Shown here: piece by piece, positions 22,730-32,100 of the stretch
How the letters are laid out: each line of letters begins with the position of its first letter
How positions within the stretch are numbered: the first letter of the stretch is position 1
Assembly: GCA_030656145.1 (NCBI GenBank)
Contig: JAUSOF010000027.1
Span: 1-60,122 of the forward strand
Direction: 5' to 3'
Origin: Pseudomonas sp.
GTDB lineage: Bacteria > Pseudomonadota > Gammaproteobacteria > Pseudomonadales > Pseudomonadaceae
Length of the DNA: 60,122 nucleotides
Notes under the pieces: generated by a model
What the model was told of the DNA's origin: nothing
Seen by the model: only the letters and a program-made list of their open reading frames with translations
Database searches by the model: none
Position numbers and translations under genes: made by a program

Positions 22730-24247
22730 TCAGTGCGGATGGTGTTCGTGCATGTGCGCCAGTTGGCGCTCCAGCAGTGACGGGTAGGGTTCCAGCAGGC
22801 GTTCCACGCAGCAGGCGCCTTCCGGGCTGGCGATGGTACGAATGCGGGCACGCTGACGTACCAATGCATCATCGCCCACGCGCCGTTCGAGCAGCAGTAG
22901 GTTGCGGCTGTGCTGGGACAGCGCCAATGCATCCTGAGCGGTCTCACTGAGCAGCAAGTCGCCTTGGCTCAAGCCCAGCAGGTCTTCGCCCTGGGTCAGG
23001 CCCAATTGCAGTTGGAGGGTGATGCCGCTGTCGGCCACCTCGATCTGCAGGGCATGGCCGAGCGCGCGCATCAGTTCGCCGCAGCAGATGGCATGGGTCA
23101 GGTAATCCTCGCCGCTGTCCTGGCGATGGAACAGCATCAGGCTGCTGCCGTCGTTGAGGGTGTGCAGTTCGCCTTGATAGAGCGCCGAGGCTTGATTCAG
23201 GCAGTCGCGATAGCGCTGCAGCAGATCCATCAGGCGCGCACGTGGCAGGCGGCGGAGCTGCTCTTGGGCGCCCAGCTGAATGGCCAGTACAGCGCTCTGT
23301 TGTGGTGCGCCGATGGTCGGTGCTGGAACCGCTGCCGGTTCATCAGCGTGGTCGCGTAGGTCGGCGAATGGGTCATCAACGTTTGGCTGGCCGCGCGGGC
23401 TGCCTTCGCTGACCTGCTCGGCGTCGTCAAAGCGCTCATCGTGCAGATCGCGCACCTCGAAGGTCGGCTCATCGTCGTCGTCGTCAGCATCGCCGAAGTC
23501 GTGTTCGTCGTTATAGGCGTCATCGGGCTCGGGCTCCGGTTCCGGCTCCGCTTTTGCCGGTACCAGGCGTAGCTGCAGTTGGCGCGCCAGATCGCCGATT
23601 TCATCCTGGCGACCGGCGCCAGGCGCGGGATCGTCAGGGTCGCGTAGCCAGACGCGCAGTTGCAGCAGCGGGGTGGAGATATGCCGACCCAGGCGCATGC
23701 TCAGGGACAAGGCCAGTGCCAGCAGGATCAGGCTGAGGATGCCCATGCTCTGCAGGCTGATGGTCATCGGTTGCTGGAACTGGCGCATATCCAGACTGAT
23801 GCGCAATTGGCCGGCAATGACCTCCTGGAAGGTAATCGGGGTCGAGTACAGACCTTCGGTCTCGCCCAGCATGGTCTTGCTCGGGCGCGAACCTGCTTCG
23901 GCGAGTACACGGTTATCCACACTGTAAATCGCGGCGTGGGCCACCAATGGGTTTTTCACCAGGTTACTCAGCAGCACGCTGAGACTGAGGATGTCATTGG
24001 ACACCAGCAGCTCGGTGGCCGAGGAGGCAGTCTGGGTGATCAGGCTGGTGCCCAGGGCTTCGGCCTGTTGCTCCATCGCATGCTTGAACTGCATGCCGAT
24101 CACCCAGGCATAAATCACCAGCGCCAGGGCCACGAGTAGCAAGCTGTGGCTGGCGATGCGCAAGGCCAGGGGCACGCGGCGTTGGCGTAGGGCCTGGAAC
24201 AGCAGCAGGAAGAAGTTGTCGGGTTTTACGGGGGCGGGCCGGTTCAC
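22730..24247 (-). CDS. AhpA/YtjB (Smp)-like membrane protein with long C-terminal extension
   Basis: The 505-aa product has two membrane segments (about 31-50, SLLLVALALVIYAWVIGM, and about 165-185, MGILSLILLALALSLSM) around a periplasmic domain (about 52-160) like that of E. coli YtjB/AhpA (Smp, about 214 aa). The gene is also divergent from serB in E. coli. Here a cytoplasmic part of about 300 residues is added: a highly acidic linker (EPEPEPEPDD, DADDDDDEPTFEV) and a C-terminal domain that looks degenerate cyclase-like in layout but which I cannot assign. The start is GTG 24247 with GGAG 4 nt upstream. Confidence 0.65.
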   Translation of the reverse strand: MNRPAPVKPDNFFLLLFQALRQRRVPLALRIASHSLLLVALALVIYAWVIGMQFKHAMEQQAEALGTSLITQTASSATELLVSNDILSLSVLLSNLVKNPLVAHAAIYSVDNRVLAEAGSRPSKTMLGETEGLYSTPITFQEVIAGQLRISLDMRQFQQPMTISLQSMGILSLILLALALSLSMRLGRHISTPLLQLRVWLRDPDDPAPGAGRQDEIGDLARQLQLRLVPAKAEPEPEPEPDDAYNDEHDFGDADDDDDEPTFEVRDLHDERFDDAEQVSEGSPRGQPNVDDPFADLRDHADEPAAVPAPTIGAPQQSAVLAIQLGAQEQLRRLPRARLMDLLQRYRDCLNQASALYQGELHTLNDGSSLMLFHRQDSGEDYLTHAICCGELMRALGHALQIEVADSGITLQLQLGLTQGEDLLGLSQGDLLLSETAQDALALSQHSRNLLLLERRVGDDALVRQRARIRTIASPEGACCVERLLEPYPSLLERQLAHMHEHHPH

Positions 24248-24420
24248 AGAGCTCCGCTCTTATCGACTGTAGGTGCCGCGCAGTATAGCGACCGCTCTGC
24301 ATGGGGCAAAGCACCGTGCGTGTCCGTATGACAGTGAAAGTGGGTAGAATGTGCGGCGTTTCAGCAAGCGTGCTCTGTCAGCAGCCTGTAGACCATTAAC
24401 CAAGCCCCGGAGGGTGCGCC

Positions 24421-25635
24421 TTGCGCGAAATCGTCCTGATCAATATTACTGGCGAAGACCGTCCCGGTCTGACTGCCGCAATTACCGGCGTGCTGGCCCA
24501 AGGCGGGGTTAATATCCTTGATATCGGCCAGGCGGTGATCCATGACACCCTGTCTTTTGGCATCTTGGTGGAGATTCCGCCAACCGAGCAGGGCTCCTCG
24601 GTACTCAAGGATTTGCTGTTCGCCGCCTATAAGCTTGAGCAGCAGGTGCGCTTCACGCCGGTGTCCGAGGCGGACTACCAGCAGTGGGTTGGCGGCCAGG
24701 GCAAGGCGCGGCATATCGTGACCTTGCTGACCCGCAAGGTCACCGCCGAGCAATTGCAGCGGGTCAGCGCCATTACTGCCAAGTATGACCTGAACATCGA
24801 CCATATCGATCGTCTGTCCGGGCGCATGCCGCTGGATATGCCAGCCGAGCAGGGCAAGGGCTGCATCGAGTTTTCGGTGCGTGGCGAGCCTGCCGATCCG
24901 GCGGCTTTGCGTGCCGAGTTCCTCAGCGTGGCTCAGGAGCTCAACGTCGATATTGCCTTCCAGCGCGACTCGTTGTTCCGCCGTAACCGCCGCCTGGCGG
25001 TGTTCGACATGGATTCGACGCTGATTGAGGCCGAGGTGATCGACGAACTGGCCAAGGCTGCCGGAGTCGGCGAGCAGGTGTCGGCAATCACCGAGCGTGC
25101 CATGCGCGGCGAGCTAGACTTTGCCGCCAGCTTCAGAGAACGCATGGCCCTGCTCAAGGGCTTGCCGGAAAGCGTGCTGGCCGAGATTGGCGCCTCCTTG
25201 CGCCTGACCGAGGGCGCCGAAACGCTGTTTAGCGAGTTGCATCGTCTTGGTTACAAAACGGCGATCCTGTCTGGAGGCTTCAGCTATTTTGCCAAGCAGC
25301 TGCAGGCCAAGCTGGGGATCGACTACGTCTTCGCCAACGAACTGCAGATCGTCGATGGCCTGGTCACCGGTGTAGCTGTTGAGCCGATTGTTGACGCCCA
25401 GCGCAAGGCCGACCTGTTGCGCCAGCTGGCGGAACAGGAAGGGCTGCGCCTGGAACAGACCATCGCGGTCGGCGACGGCGCCAACGATCTGCCGATGCTG
25501 GCCATCGCCGGCCTGGGCGTGGCGTTCCGGGCCAAGCCGCTGGTCAAGCAATCAGCCAAGCAGGCCATCTCGACCCTGGGGCTGGACGGCATTCTCTACC
25601 TGCTTGGCTTTCGTGATCGCGATGGCCTGGAATAG
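24421..25635 (+). CDS. serB: Phosphoserine phosphatase SerB
   Basis: The 404-aa enzyme performs the last step of serine synthesis, L-phosphoserine to L-serine. Residues about 1-175 hold ACT-type regulatory domains (IVLINITGEDRPGLTAAITG). The HAD domain has the nucleophile Asp196 and acid Asp198 in VFDMDSTLIEAEVIDELA, motif II SGGFSYF and motif IV VGDGANDLPML. The start is TTG 24421 with GGAGG upstream. It is divergent from the AhpA-like gene, as in enterobacteria, and ends 3 bp before the convergent dehydrogenase. Confidence 0.96.
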   Translation: MREIVLINITGEDRPGLTAAITGVLAQGGVNILDIGQAVIHDTLSFGILVEIPPTEQGSSVLKDLLFAAYKLEQQVRFTPVSEADYQQWVGGQGKARHIVTLLTRKVTAEQLQRVSAITAKYDLNIDHIDRLSGRMPLDMPAEQGKGCIEFSVRGEPADPAALRAEFLSVAQELNVDIAFQRDSLFRRNRRLAVFDMDSTLIEAEVIDELAKAAGVGEQVSAITERAMRGELDFAASFRERMALLKGLPESVLAEIGASLRLTEGAETLFSELHRLGYKTAILSGGFSYFAKQLQAKLGIDYVFANELQIVDGLVTGVAVEPIVDAQRKADLLRQLAEQEGLRLEQTIAVGDGANDLPMLAIAGLGVAFRAKPLVKQSAKQAISTLGLDGILYLLGFRDRDGLE

Positions 25636-25638
25636 CCT

Positions 25639-26712
25639 CTACGGTTTGATTGCCACCTTGAGTACGCCATCGCGCTGGTTGGCGAACAGGTCATAGGCCG
25701 CGCCTATGTCGTTGAGGGCGTAGCTGTGGGTGACCAATGGTGCCAGGTCAATACGCTGCGACTCGACAATGTTCATCAGTCGGCGCATGCGTTCCTTGCC
25801 GCCGGGGCACAGTGAAGAGACGATTCGCTTGTCGCCCAAGCCTGCGTTGAAGGCGTCTAGCGGGATGCGCAGGTCGCTGGAGTAAACGCCCAGGCTGGAT
25901 AGGGTGCCGCCTGGTTTGAGTACCCGCAGGGCGCTCTCGAAGGTCGACTGCAGGCCGAGCGCCTCGATTGAGGCGTCAACGCCGCGGCCGCCGGTCAGGC
26001 GCATGATTTCTTCCACTACATCCACCTGCTCGTAGTTGAGTGTGACGTCAGCGCCCAGTTGGCGGGCAATTTTCAGGCGCGCATCCACACGATCCACCGC
26101 AATGATGGTGCTGGCGCCTCGTAGCTTGGCCCCCGCAGTGGCGCAAAGGCCGATCGGCCCTTGAGCAAACACCACCACGATGTCGCCGATTTTGATATTG
26201 GCGGCTTCGGCGCCGGCGAAGCCGGTGGACATGATGTCCGGGCACATCAGTACCTGTTCATCGCTGAGGCCGTCCGGTACCGGCGCCAGGTTGGATTGGG
26301 CGTCGGGCACCAGTACGTACTCGGCCTGCGTGCCGTCGATGGTGTTGCCAAAGCGCCAGCCGCCGAGGGCTTTGTAGCCATGGCAGGCGCATCCGCCACC
26401 CTGCGCGGCGTGTCCATCCTGGCTGGCATAGGAGCTGAAGTCCGGGCAGATGGCCCCGGCAATTACCCGCTGGCCTTCGCGATAACCCTGCACGTTGCGG
26501 CCGAGCTTCTCGATGATACCTACCGGCTCATGGCCGATGGTCAGGCCTGCGGCTACCGGGTATTCACCCTTGAGAATATGCACGTCGGTGCCACAAATCG
26601 TGGTGGTTGTGATGCGCAGTAGCGCATCGTTTGGGCCGATTTCGGGAATGGGCTTGTCTTGCAACTCGATACGGCCGGGTTCGACTAATACGGCGGCTTT
26701 CATCATGGTCAT
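25639..26712 (-). CDS. Zinc-dependent secondary-alcohol-type dehydrogenase
   Basis: The 357-aa MDR enzyme resembles the Thermoanaerobacter/Clostridium secondary alcohol dehydrogenases more than classical ADH. Catalytic zinc ligands are Cys40 (TICGTDVH), His61-Glu62 (IGHEPVG) and Asp159 (MCPDIMSTGF), and VSSLCPGGKERMRRLMNIV is shared with that group. It seems to lack the four-Cys structural zinc lobe; two Cys occur near 108-110 in a Gly/His-rich insert. An acidic Asp after the second Rossmann strand (IIAVDRVDAR) suggests NAD over NADP. GAGGAG precedes ATG 26712. Substrate unknown. Confidence 0.85.
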   Translation of the reverse strand: MTMMKAAVLVEPGRIELQDKPIPEIGPNDALLRITTTTICGTDVHILKGEYPVAAGLTIGHEPVGIIEKLGRNVQGYREGQRVIAGAICPDFSSYASQDGHAAQGGGCACHGYKALGGWRFGNTIDGTQAEYVLVPDAQSNLAPVPDGLSDEQVLMCPDIMSTGFAGAEAANIKIGDIVVVFAQGPIGLCATAGAKLRGASTIIAVDRVDARLKIARQLGADVTLNYEQVDVVEEIMRLTGGRGVDASIEALGLQSTFESALRVLKPGGTLSSLGVYSSDLRIPLDAFNAGLGDKRIVSSLCPGGKERMRRLMNIVESQRIDLAPLVTHSYALNDIGAAYDLFANQRDGVLKVAIKP

Positions 26713-26812
26713 GGTGCTTCTCCTCGGCGGCTAAGGCGTCGGAACACTCTAGCGCACGGGTTGGCCGGAAGCGTGACGTGGGTCAAGTTGGGGGTGGAAC
26801 AGGGAGGGGGTG

Positions 26813-26832
26813 ACAGCCAGTTGCCTGGCTGT
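26813..26832 (-). terminator. Hairpin after fimX, possible terminator
   Basis: ACAGCCAG at 26813-26820 pairs with CTGGCTGT at 26825-26832 around a 4-nt loop, 6 nt after the fimX stop on the minus strand. The following minus-strand bases are C-rich rather than T-rich, so termination would be weak. Confidence 0.4.
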
Positions 26833-26838
26833 ATTGAT

Positions 26839-28908
26839 TTACTCGTCGCCTTCCGAAAAGTCATAGTCCATCGATTGACTCGGGCCTTGCAGGTAGTAAC
26901 CCTGGATGTAATTGACCCCGGCCTGCCAGAGGGTTGACAGCACGCTGGCGCTTTCGATGAAGGGCACGATAGTCATCTTGGCCTGGGCGTGCAGGCTGGC
27001 CAGCAGGACTTTCAGTGCTTCCTGGCTTTCTGGGGTCGACAGGTCCTGGGAGAAGGAGCCGTCGACTTTGACGAAATCGATGTGCATGTGCTTGAGGGTG
27101 TTGAAGGGGTTGATGGCGCAGCCAAACTGACTCAGTGCCACCCTGCAGTGCAGTTCGTTCAAGCCCTGGGTCAGTGCCTTGGCCTGCTTGAGGTAGGCAA
27201 TGGCATCTGGTTCGCTGAACTGGAAAGCCAGTGCATCCGACGGCAGTCGTGCTGCCTTCAAGGCCACGCTAAGCCACTGCAGCAGAGTTTGATCCTGCAG
27301 GCTGGAGCTCGAGAGGTGGACGAACAAGTGGGTGTTGTGGCCCTTGTTGCGGTGGTCGGCGAGCAATTTTATCGAGTTGAGGATTACCCAGCGGTCGATC
27401 TTCTCGCCGAGGCCGGCTTCTTTGGCTGCGTTGAGAAATTCGTGCGGCGGAACTTCTTCGCCCTGCGGGCTGAGCAGGCGCAGCAACACTTCATAGTATT
27501 CGTGGCTATCGCCGCGCAGGCTGATGATTGGCTGGAACAGCAGGCGGAAGCTGTTGCGCTCCAGTGCTTGCTGCACCATGGCCACGATGTTGCCGCGGTT
27601 GGCTGCAGCAGCCAGTTCATCGCCAGGATTGAACAGTTTGAGTGCATTGCCCTGGTCCAGTTCGTCGGCGCAGCGTTGGGCGCGGTCGACCACTTCCTGG
27701 GCTTTCGAGGTTTTCTCATTCAGCCCTGCGACGCCAATCGACAGGGTGGTTTGTGCCGTGCGGCCGTTGATATCGAATAGGTTGCCTTCGACCTTTTTCA
27801 GTAGGCTGGCCAGGCTTGCTTCTACTTGCTCCGGGGTTTTCCCGGGCTGCAGGATGGTGAACACATCGTCACCAAAGCGCGCCAGTTGTGACTCCTGCGT
27901 AAAGTGCTCGCGCAACAGGTTGGCCAGGTCGGTGAGCAGCAAGTCGATACCTGCCAGGCCAACGTCTGCCAGCAGGCTGGCGTAGCGGTCGATACGGATA
28001 TAAGCCAGGCTGGCCGGCTGCCCGGCATTCACTGCGCGCTCGGCTGCGGCATCCATCAAGCCGAGGAAATAGCTGCGGTTGTACAGTCCTGTGACCAGGT
28101 CCTGGCTGCTGATCTCGCGCAGTTTTTCTTCCAGTTCGGCGTTGCCGCTTTCTGCGTGTATCACTACCTGGATGCAGGGCTCGCCATCATAGGTGGCCGC
28201 TGAAAAACTCATGCGCACCGGGACGGTCTGGCCGCTGGCCTGGACGCCAGTGCAGGCAAGTTCGGCGTTGCCTTCGGCGCTCTGGTAGTTCTTCAAAAAG
28301 TCTTTGAAGCTGCTTTGATCGGCACTGGCGATCAAATCGATCATTGGCATGCCTTCCAGCTCTTCGCCATCCTTGTAAGCGAAAAGCTCAAGGTAGGCGC
28401 GGTTGGCATAGATATGCATACCATCATGTACATAGGTGATTGCATCAACCGAGCTGTCGAGCAGTAGTTGGCAGCGTTTCTCGGTTTCACGCAGCGCTAC
28501 CTCAGCGGCGCGCCGCGCGCGACGTTCTTCGAGGTTGGCCAGTTCGCGCTTGGCCACCAGCACCAGGCGCTCGTCTTCGCCTTGCGGCAGGGCATCCTGG
28601 GCACCGAGGGCCAGGGCGTCGGTGACGCTGTCTGAGTCATTGTCGGCGAGCAATTGAATGACGGGAATATCTTTTGCCTGGCGGCGAATAGCGTTGATTG
28701 CTTCGCTTGGCTCGAGGTGTTCGCTGCTGGGTGCGCAGATCAACAAGTCCCAGCTTTGCTGCAGGGTCTCGGCCAGATCATCGCTGGAGGTCAGGCGATG
28801 CACGCGCGTAGCGCGGCCGGCATTGCGGAACAGGCTGACGAGGCGCTCGGCCTCGTTCTGCGAGTCCTCGAGAATCAGCAGTCGAATGGTTTTCTTTTCG
28901 ATGGCCAT
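26839..28908 (-). CDS. fimX: FimX-like c-di-GMP receptor (REC-like, PAS, degenerate GGDEF, EVL)
   Basis: The 689-aa product begins MAIEKKTIRLLILEDSQNEAERL, as P. aeruginosa FimX (691 aa), the pole-located regulator of type IV pili. Order: REC-like domain (about 1-125), PAS (about 140-260), GGDEF-like domain with the non-canonical FGDDVF in place of GGDEF, and an EAL-like domain with EVL (YYEVLLRLL). FimX EAL-like domains bind c-di-GMP without efficient hydrolysis. ATG 28908 is chosen over the frame that opens at 29028 because the extra 40 residues are not FimX-like. A PilZ-like gene lies upstream on the same strand. Confidence 0.93.
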   Translation of the reverse strand: MAIEKKTIRLLILEDSQNEAERLVSLFRNAGRATRVHRLTSSDDLAETLQQSWDLLICAPSSEHLEPSEAINAIRRQAKDIPVIQLLADNDSDSVTDALALGAQDALPQGEDERLVLVAKRELANLEERRARRAAEVALRETEKRCQLLLDSSVDAITYVHDGMHIYANRAYLELFAYKDGEELEGMPMIDLIASADQSSFKDFLKNYQSAEGNAELACTGVQASGQTVPVRMSFSAATYDGEPCIQVVIHAESGNAELEEKLREISSQDLVTGLYNRSYFLGLMDAAAERAVNAGQPASLAYIRIDRYASLLADVGLAGIDLLLTDLANLLREHFTQESQLARFGDDVFTILQPGKTPEQVEASLASLLKKVEGNLFDINGRTAQTTLSIGVAGLNEKTSKAQEVVDRAQRCADELDQGNALKLFNPGDELAAAANRGNIVAMVQQALERNSFRLLFQPIISLRGDSHEYYEVLLRLLSPQGEEVPPHEFLNAAKEAGLGEKIDRWVILNSIKLLADHRNKGHNTHLFVHLSSSSLQDQTLLQWLSVALKAARLPSDALAFQFSEPDAIAYLKQAKALTQGLNELHCRVALSQFGCAINPFNTLKHMHIDFVKVDGSFSQDLSTPESQEALKVLLASLHAQAKMTIVPFIESASVLSTLWQAGVNYIQGYYLQGPSQSMDYDFSEGDE

Positions 28909-29107
28909 GGCGGGAGTCAAATCTGCGCGAACGGATATGCCACAACATGCAGTCCGAATAATGAAAGCCTTGGCGGCATATCCGTTCTCCTTACCCGGCG
29001 CTAAAGGCTGCTTTGTGCCTTGGTGCAACGTGGGCGAGGAGGGCGTTGCTGCGGGACTTTCGCGTTAATGGGCGCGAAAATGCGACAAAAATCAACCTGT
29101 CGGCAAT

Positions 29108-30919
29108 CTACAGCGACTTCCATAACGAGTCAAAGTCTTCCGCCCCACCCGTGCGTTGGCTGTCATGGGCCGTGACGGGTTTATCAGTATCGCGGGGGCT
29201 TTCTTCGACGCTGCGGTACTCAAACTGATTGAAACTGCCGGTGCTGGTTTTACGCTGGCTGAGTACGGCGCGACGTTCTGTGCCGTTGATGTTGATCATC
29301 ACCTTATTGCCCTCCTGGAAGGGCAGGCGTGGCGTTATCAGGGTCGCGGGGCGGGAAATTGCGCTGATTTCCGGGAGCAACAGGGCGCGCAGGTATTGGC
29401 TGTTATGTTCGGCCTTGCGCAGCAGCTGCAGGCCGCAGGCTTGTGCGTGCGGAGCGATCAGTTCGATGCCCATCTGTGTGCCGCCACCGCGCACCTGACG
29501 GATCCAGCGCACTACTGCGACGCTCCAACCCTGTTGGGGAGAGTCCTGTACGCCGAGCAGTTCGCCGGCTTGCAGTTGGTTCGGCACGTCCTTGGGCCAG
29601 GACAGGCAATAGCCTCCGGGGCTGTGGTTGACGATAGGCAGGTCGTAGGTCGGGTAGCCCTCAGCTTCACTGGAGGCTGTCAACATGTCCTGATTGGCGG
29701 GATTGTTGTACTCGATCTCTTCCATGGGCAGCTTGCTGTCCCAGTTTGCGCTCTTCTGTGCATCGAAGGCTTTCGACCATACATCCGCAGTGTTGAGGTC
29801 GGTGTTGGCGTTGAATACGGCCGTCGTGGTCTCGCTCGGCTGCTGCAGGATCTCACTGAATGGGCGTTTGTTGGCGAGGAAGAAATGCAGTGCGCTCATG
29901 CCGATGCACAGGGTGAGAGTGCCCTGGCCTTGGGAGCGATTAAAGGTCCGTTCGGAGATGTCACCCCACGCAGCGCCCAGGTGCTGCAGCATGTCCATGC
30001 TGAACCCTTCTGGTACCAGCAGGCGCGACTGGCTGGCGTCCTCGGCAGGCAGCAGCAGGTATTCCTGGATTGCATCAACCAGCGCATGGGGGTCGATGCC
30101 TAGCGCGTTGTGCAGTTCTTTTTCTGGAAAAAGCGAGGTGTAGCGCGGCGGACCGTCGACTTGCGGGACGGCCGCAAACAGGCTCGAGGGTGCATCGCCG
30201 GCTTGCAGTCTGACCAGCGGGCTCCATGGTTCGAGGACTTCGGCAAGGCGCGCGATAGCATTCTGGCGCATCTGGTTGCAGCGGGCGCAGCCGAGCAGCA
30301 GTGCGACCACATAGTTTTGCTCGGTGCTCAGGCCTTGTGTGTGGCGCGCCAGGGGATCGCGGATCACGAGTTGGTGCAGCTTCCGCTCATGGGCTATCTG
30401 GTAGATCTGGTGCAGTTCCAGCCACAGACCCTCAGGTACAGGGCAATACAATTGGCTGGCGCGAATCAGTGGGCCGCACAGGCTATGGATTGCGCGCTGC
30501 AGGGCGATGCTCAGGAGTGGGTTGCGCTCGCCATTATTTTGCGCGGCCAGACTGGCAATGATCAGTTTGTAGCCGACGGCTAGATGGTTCTGCAAAGCTT
30601 GGCAGAGGTTGGCAACCTTACGCGGGCGCTCATCGAGAACAATCGCCTGATTGAGGAAGTGCCGCTCCAAGTGATTACAGACGAAATAGACCTCCGGACG
30701 CAGCAGTTCTAGCAACTGCAGACGATTGTCCGGCGCGGTGCGCAACTGGTTGAGCTCGATCAGTGCCTGGTAGAGCTGGCGAGCGGTTTCTCCGAGATTG
30801 GCTTTCGGCAGGTTGGCAACCCAGCGCTTGAGGTCCCGCGGACTGGCATCACAGAAGGACAGATCCGGCTTCTGCGGTGTAGGGACGCGGAGCAGTAAGT
30901 GGGGACTCTGTTTGTCCAT
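29108..30919 (-). CDS. PilZ-like domain protein next to fimX
   Basis: The 603-aa soluble protein is of the kind found beside fimX in pseudomonads. The long N-terminal region (about 1-420) is helical and unassigned. In the C-terminal part, YDLPIVNHSPGGYCLSW carries N-x-S-x-x-G, the second c-di-GMP contact of PilZ domains, followed by GELLGVQD and a strand-rich stretch. I do not see a clear RxxxR partner motif, so c-di-GMP binding is inference. It is on the fimX strand, 199 bp upstream, and could share its transcript. Confidence 0.7.
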   Translation of the reverse strand: MDKQSPHLLLRVPTPQKPDLSFCDASPRDLKRWVANLPKANLGETARQLYQALIELNQLRTAPDNRLQLLELLRPEVYFVCNHLERHFLNQAIVLDERPRKVANLCQALQNHLAVGYKLIIASLAAQNNGERNPLLSIALQRAIHSLCGPLIRASQLYCPVPEGLWLELHQIYQIAHERKLHQLVIRDPLARHTQGLSTEQNYVVALLLGCARCNQMRQNAIARLAEVLEPWSPLVRLQAGDAPSSLFAAVPQVDGPPRYTSLFPEKELHNALGIDPHALVDAIQEYLLLPAEDASQSRLLVPEGFSMDMLQHLGAAWGDISERTFNRSQGQGTLTLCIGMSALHFFLANKRPFSEILQQPSETTTAVFNANTDLNTADVWSKAFDAQKSANWDSKLPMEEIEYNNPANQDMLTASSEAEGYPTYDLPIVNHSPGGYCLSWPKDVPNQLQAGELLGVQDSPQQGWSVAVVRWIRQVRGGGTQMGIELIAPHAQACGLQLLRKAEHNSQYLRALLLPEISAISRPATLITPRLPFQEGNKVMININGTERRAVLSQRKTSTGSFNQFEYRSVEESPRDTDKPVTAHDSQRTGGAEDFDSLWKSL

Positions 30920-31186
30920 TTAGCTAGGGTGCTCCATTGCCCGGAGCTCAGCCGAGGCATTCACTTGAAAATTAGTCTTGCGAATTTTAGCAGTATCACA
31001 CATAGGCCGCAGCCTTGGATGGTCGTGCTGCTTGACGCGTGCAACGCTGGATTGCGGCTGCCAGGTATGGCTGCGGCATTTGTCAGATGCGCAGCCGTAC
31101 GGAATGTTCCATGCGTGCAGTGATATGGGTTAAGCCGGTTTGCCGAGGACCTGCCGCGTTTTAACCAGGTTCAGGTGCTATTCGGA

Positions 31187-32050
31187 TTAGTCGGCCTGGC
31201 CGTTGCCGATATTCTGGCCCATCTGTACGCCGCTGTTGGCGCTTAGTGTTTCTGCCCAGCGCACCTGATCCGGGCCGAATAACACAATGGCTGTCGACCC
31301 CAGCTTGAAGCGGCCCAGCTCAGCGCCTTTTTCCAGGGTGATGGGCGCGCGCGCCGCCTCGTCGTAACGGATGGTTTTCAGCTGGCGCTTGGGTGGCGTG
31401 ACCAGGCCGGCCCAGACGGTTTCAATCGAGGCGACGATCATGGCGCCGACCAGTACTACTGCCATTGGCCCGCGCTCGGTGTCGAACAGGCACACGACGC
31501 GCTCGTTGCGGGCGAACAGTTCCGGGACGTTTTCCGCGGTGGTCTGGTTGACCGAGAACAGCCGGCCCGGTACGTAGACCATTTCACGGAGGGTGCCCGC
31601 TAGCGGCATATGTACGCGATGGTAGTCCTTGGGTGACAGGTAAATGGTTGCGAATTCGCCGCCCATGAACAGGCTGGCCCGTTCACTGTCGCCGCCGAGC
31701 AATTCCAGCACGCTGAAACTGTGACCCTTGGCCTGGAAGACCCGGCCATGCTCAATTTTCCCGAGTTGGCTGACAGCCCCGTCCGCGGGGCTGAGGATTG
31801 CGCCCGGGGTGGTATCAAGTGGTCGTGCACCCTCTTTCAGCGCGCGGGTGAAGAACGCATTAAAGTGTTCGAAGGCAGTCGGCTCTTCAATCTGCGCCTC
31901 GCTCATGTCGACCTGGTATTGCTTGGCGAACCAGGTGATCAGGCGGTTCTTGAACCAGGCGGCGCGGCATTCGGCTGCACAGCCAATCAGGCGTGAGAGC
32001 AGGTGGTGCGGTAGCAAGTACTGGCTGGCGATGAACAGGCGCTGTTTCAT
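31187..32050 (-). CDS. psd: Phosphatidylserine decarboxylase proenzyme
   Basis: The 287-aa product makes phosphatidylethanolamine from phosphatidylserine at the inner membrane. The self-cleavage and pyruvoyl site LGST lies near the end (Ser252, FKLGSTAIVLF), so the proenzyme splits into a large beta chain and a short alpha chain. Other blocks are FFTRALKEGARPL, PADGAVSQLG and KDYHRVHMPL. ATG 32050 with AAGGGA upstream gives the family length; the open frame beyond is rhdA read out of frame. It follows rhdA by 50 bp. Confidence 0.96.
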   Translation of the reverse strand: MKQRLFIASQYLLPHHLLSRLIGCAAECRAAWFKNRLITWFAKQYQVDMSEAQIEEPTAFEHFNAFFTRALKEGARPLDTTPGAILSPADGAVSQLGKIEHGRVFQAKGHSFSVLELLGGDSERASLFMGGEFATIYLSPKDYHRVHMPLAGTLREMVYVPGRLFSVNQTTAENVPELFARNERVVCLFDTERGPMAVVLVGAMIVASIETVWAGLVTPPKRQLKTIRYDEAARAPITLEKGAELGRFKLGSTAIVLFGPDQVRWAETLSANSGVQMGQNIGNGQAD

Positions 32051-32100
32051 GTGGATCCCTTGAGTATTCGATGGCGTGCGGGTGGCAGCTATGCGCTGGC

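Noticed and set aside
26989..27780. Plus-strand frame opposite fimX
   Set aside because: Antisense of the FimX EVL/GGDEF region; no start signals and no known family.
29156..30103. Plus-strand frame opposite the PilZ-like gene
   Set aside because: Long but purely antisense, without a ribosome site or domain resemblance.
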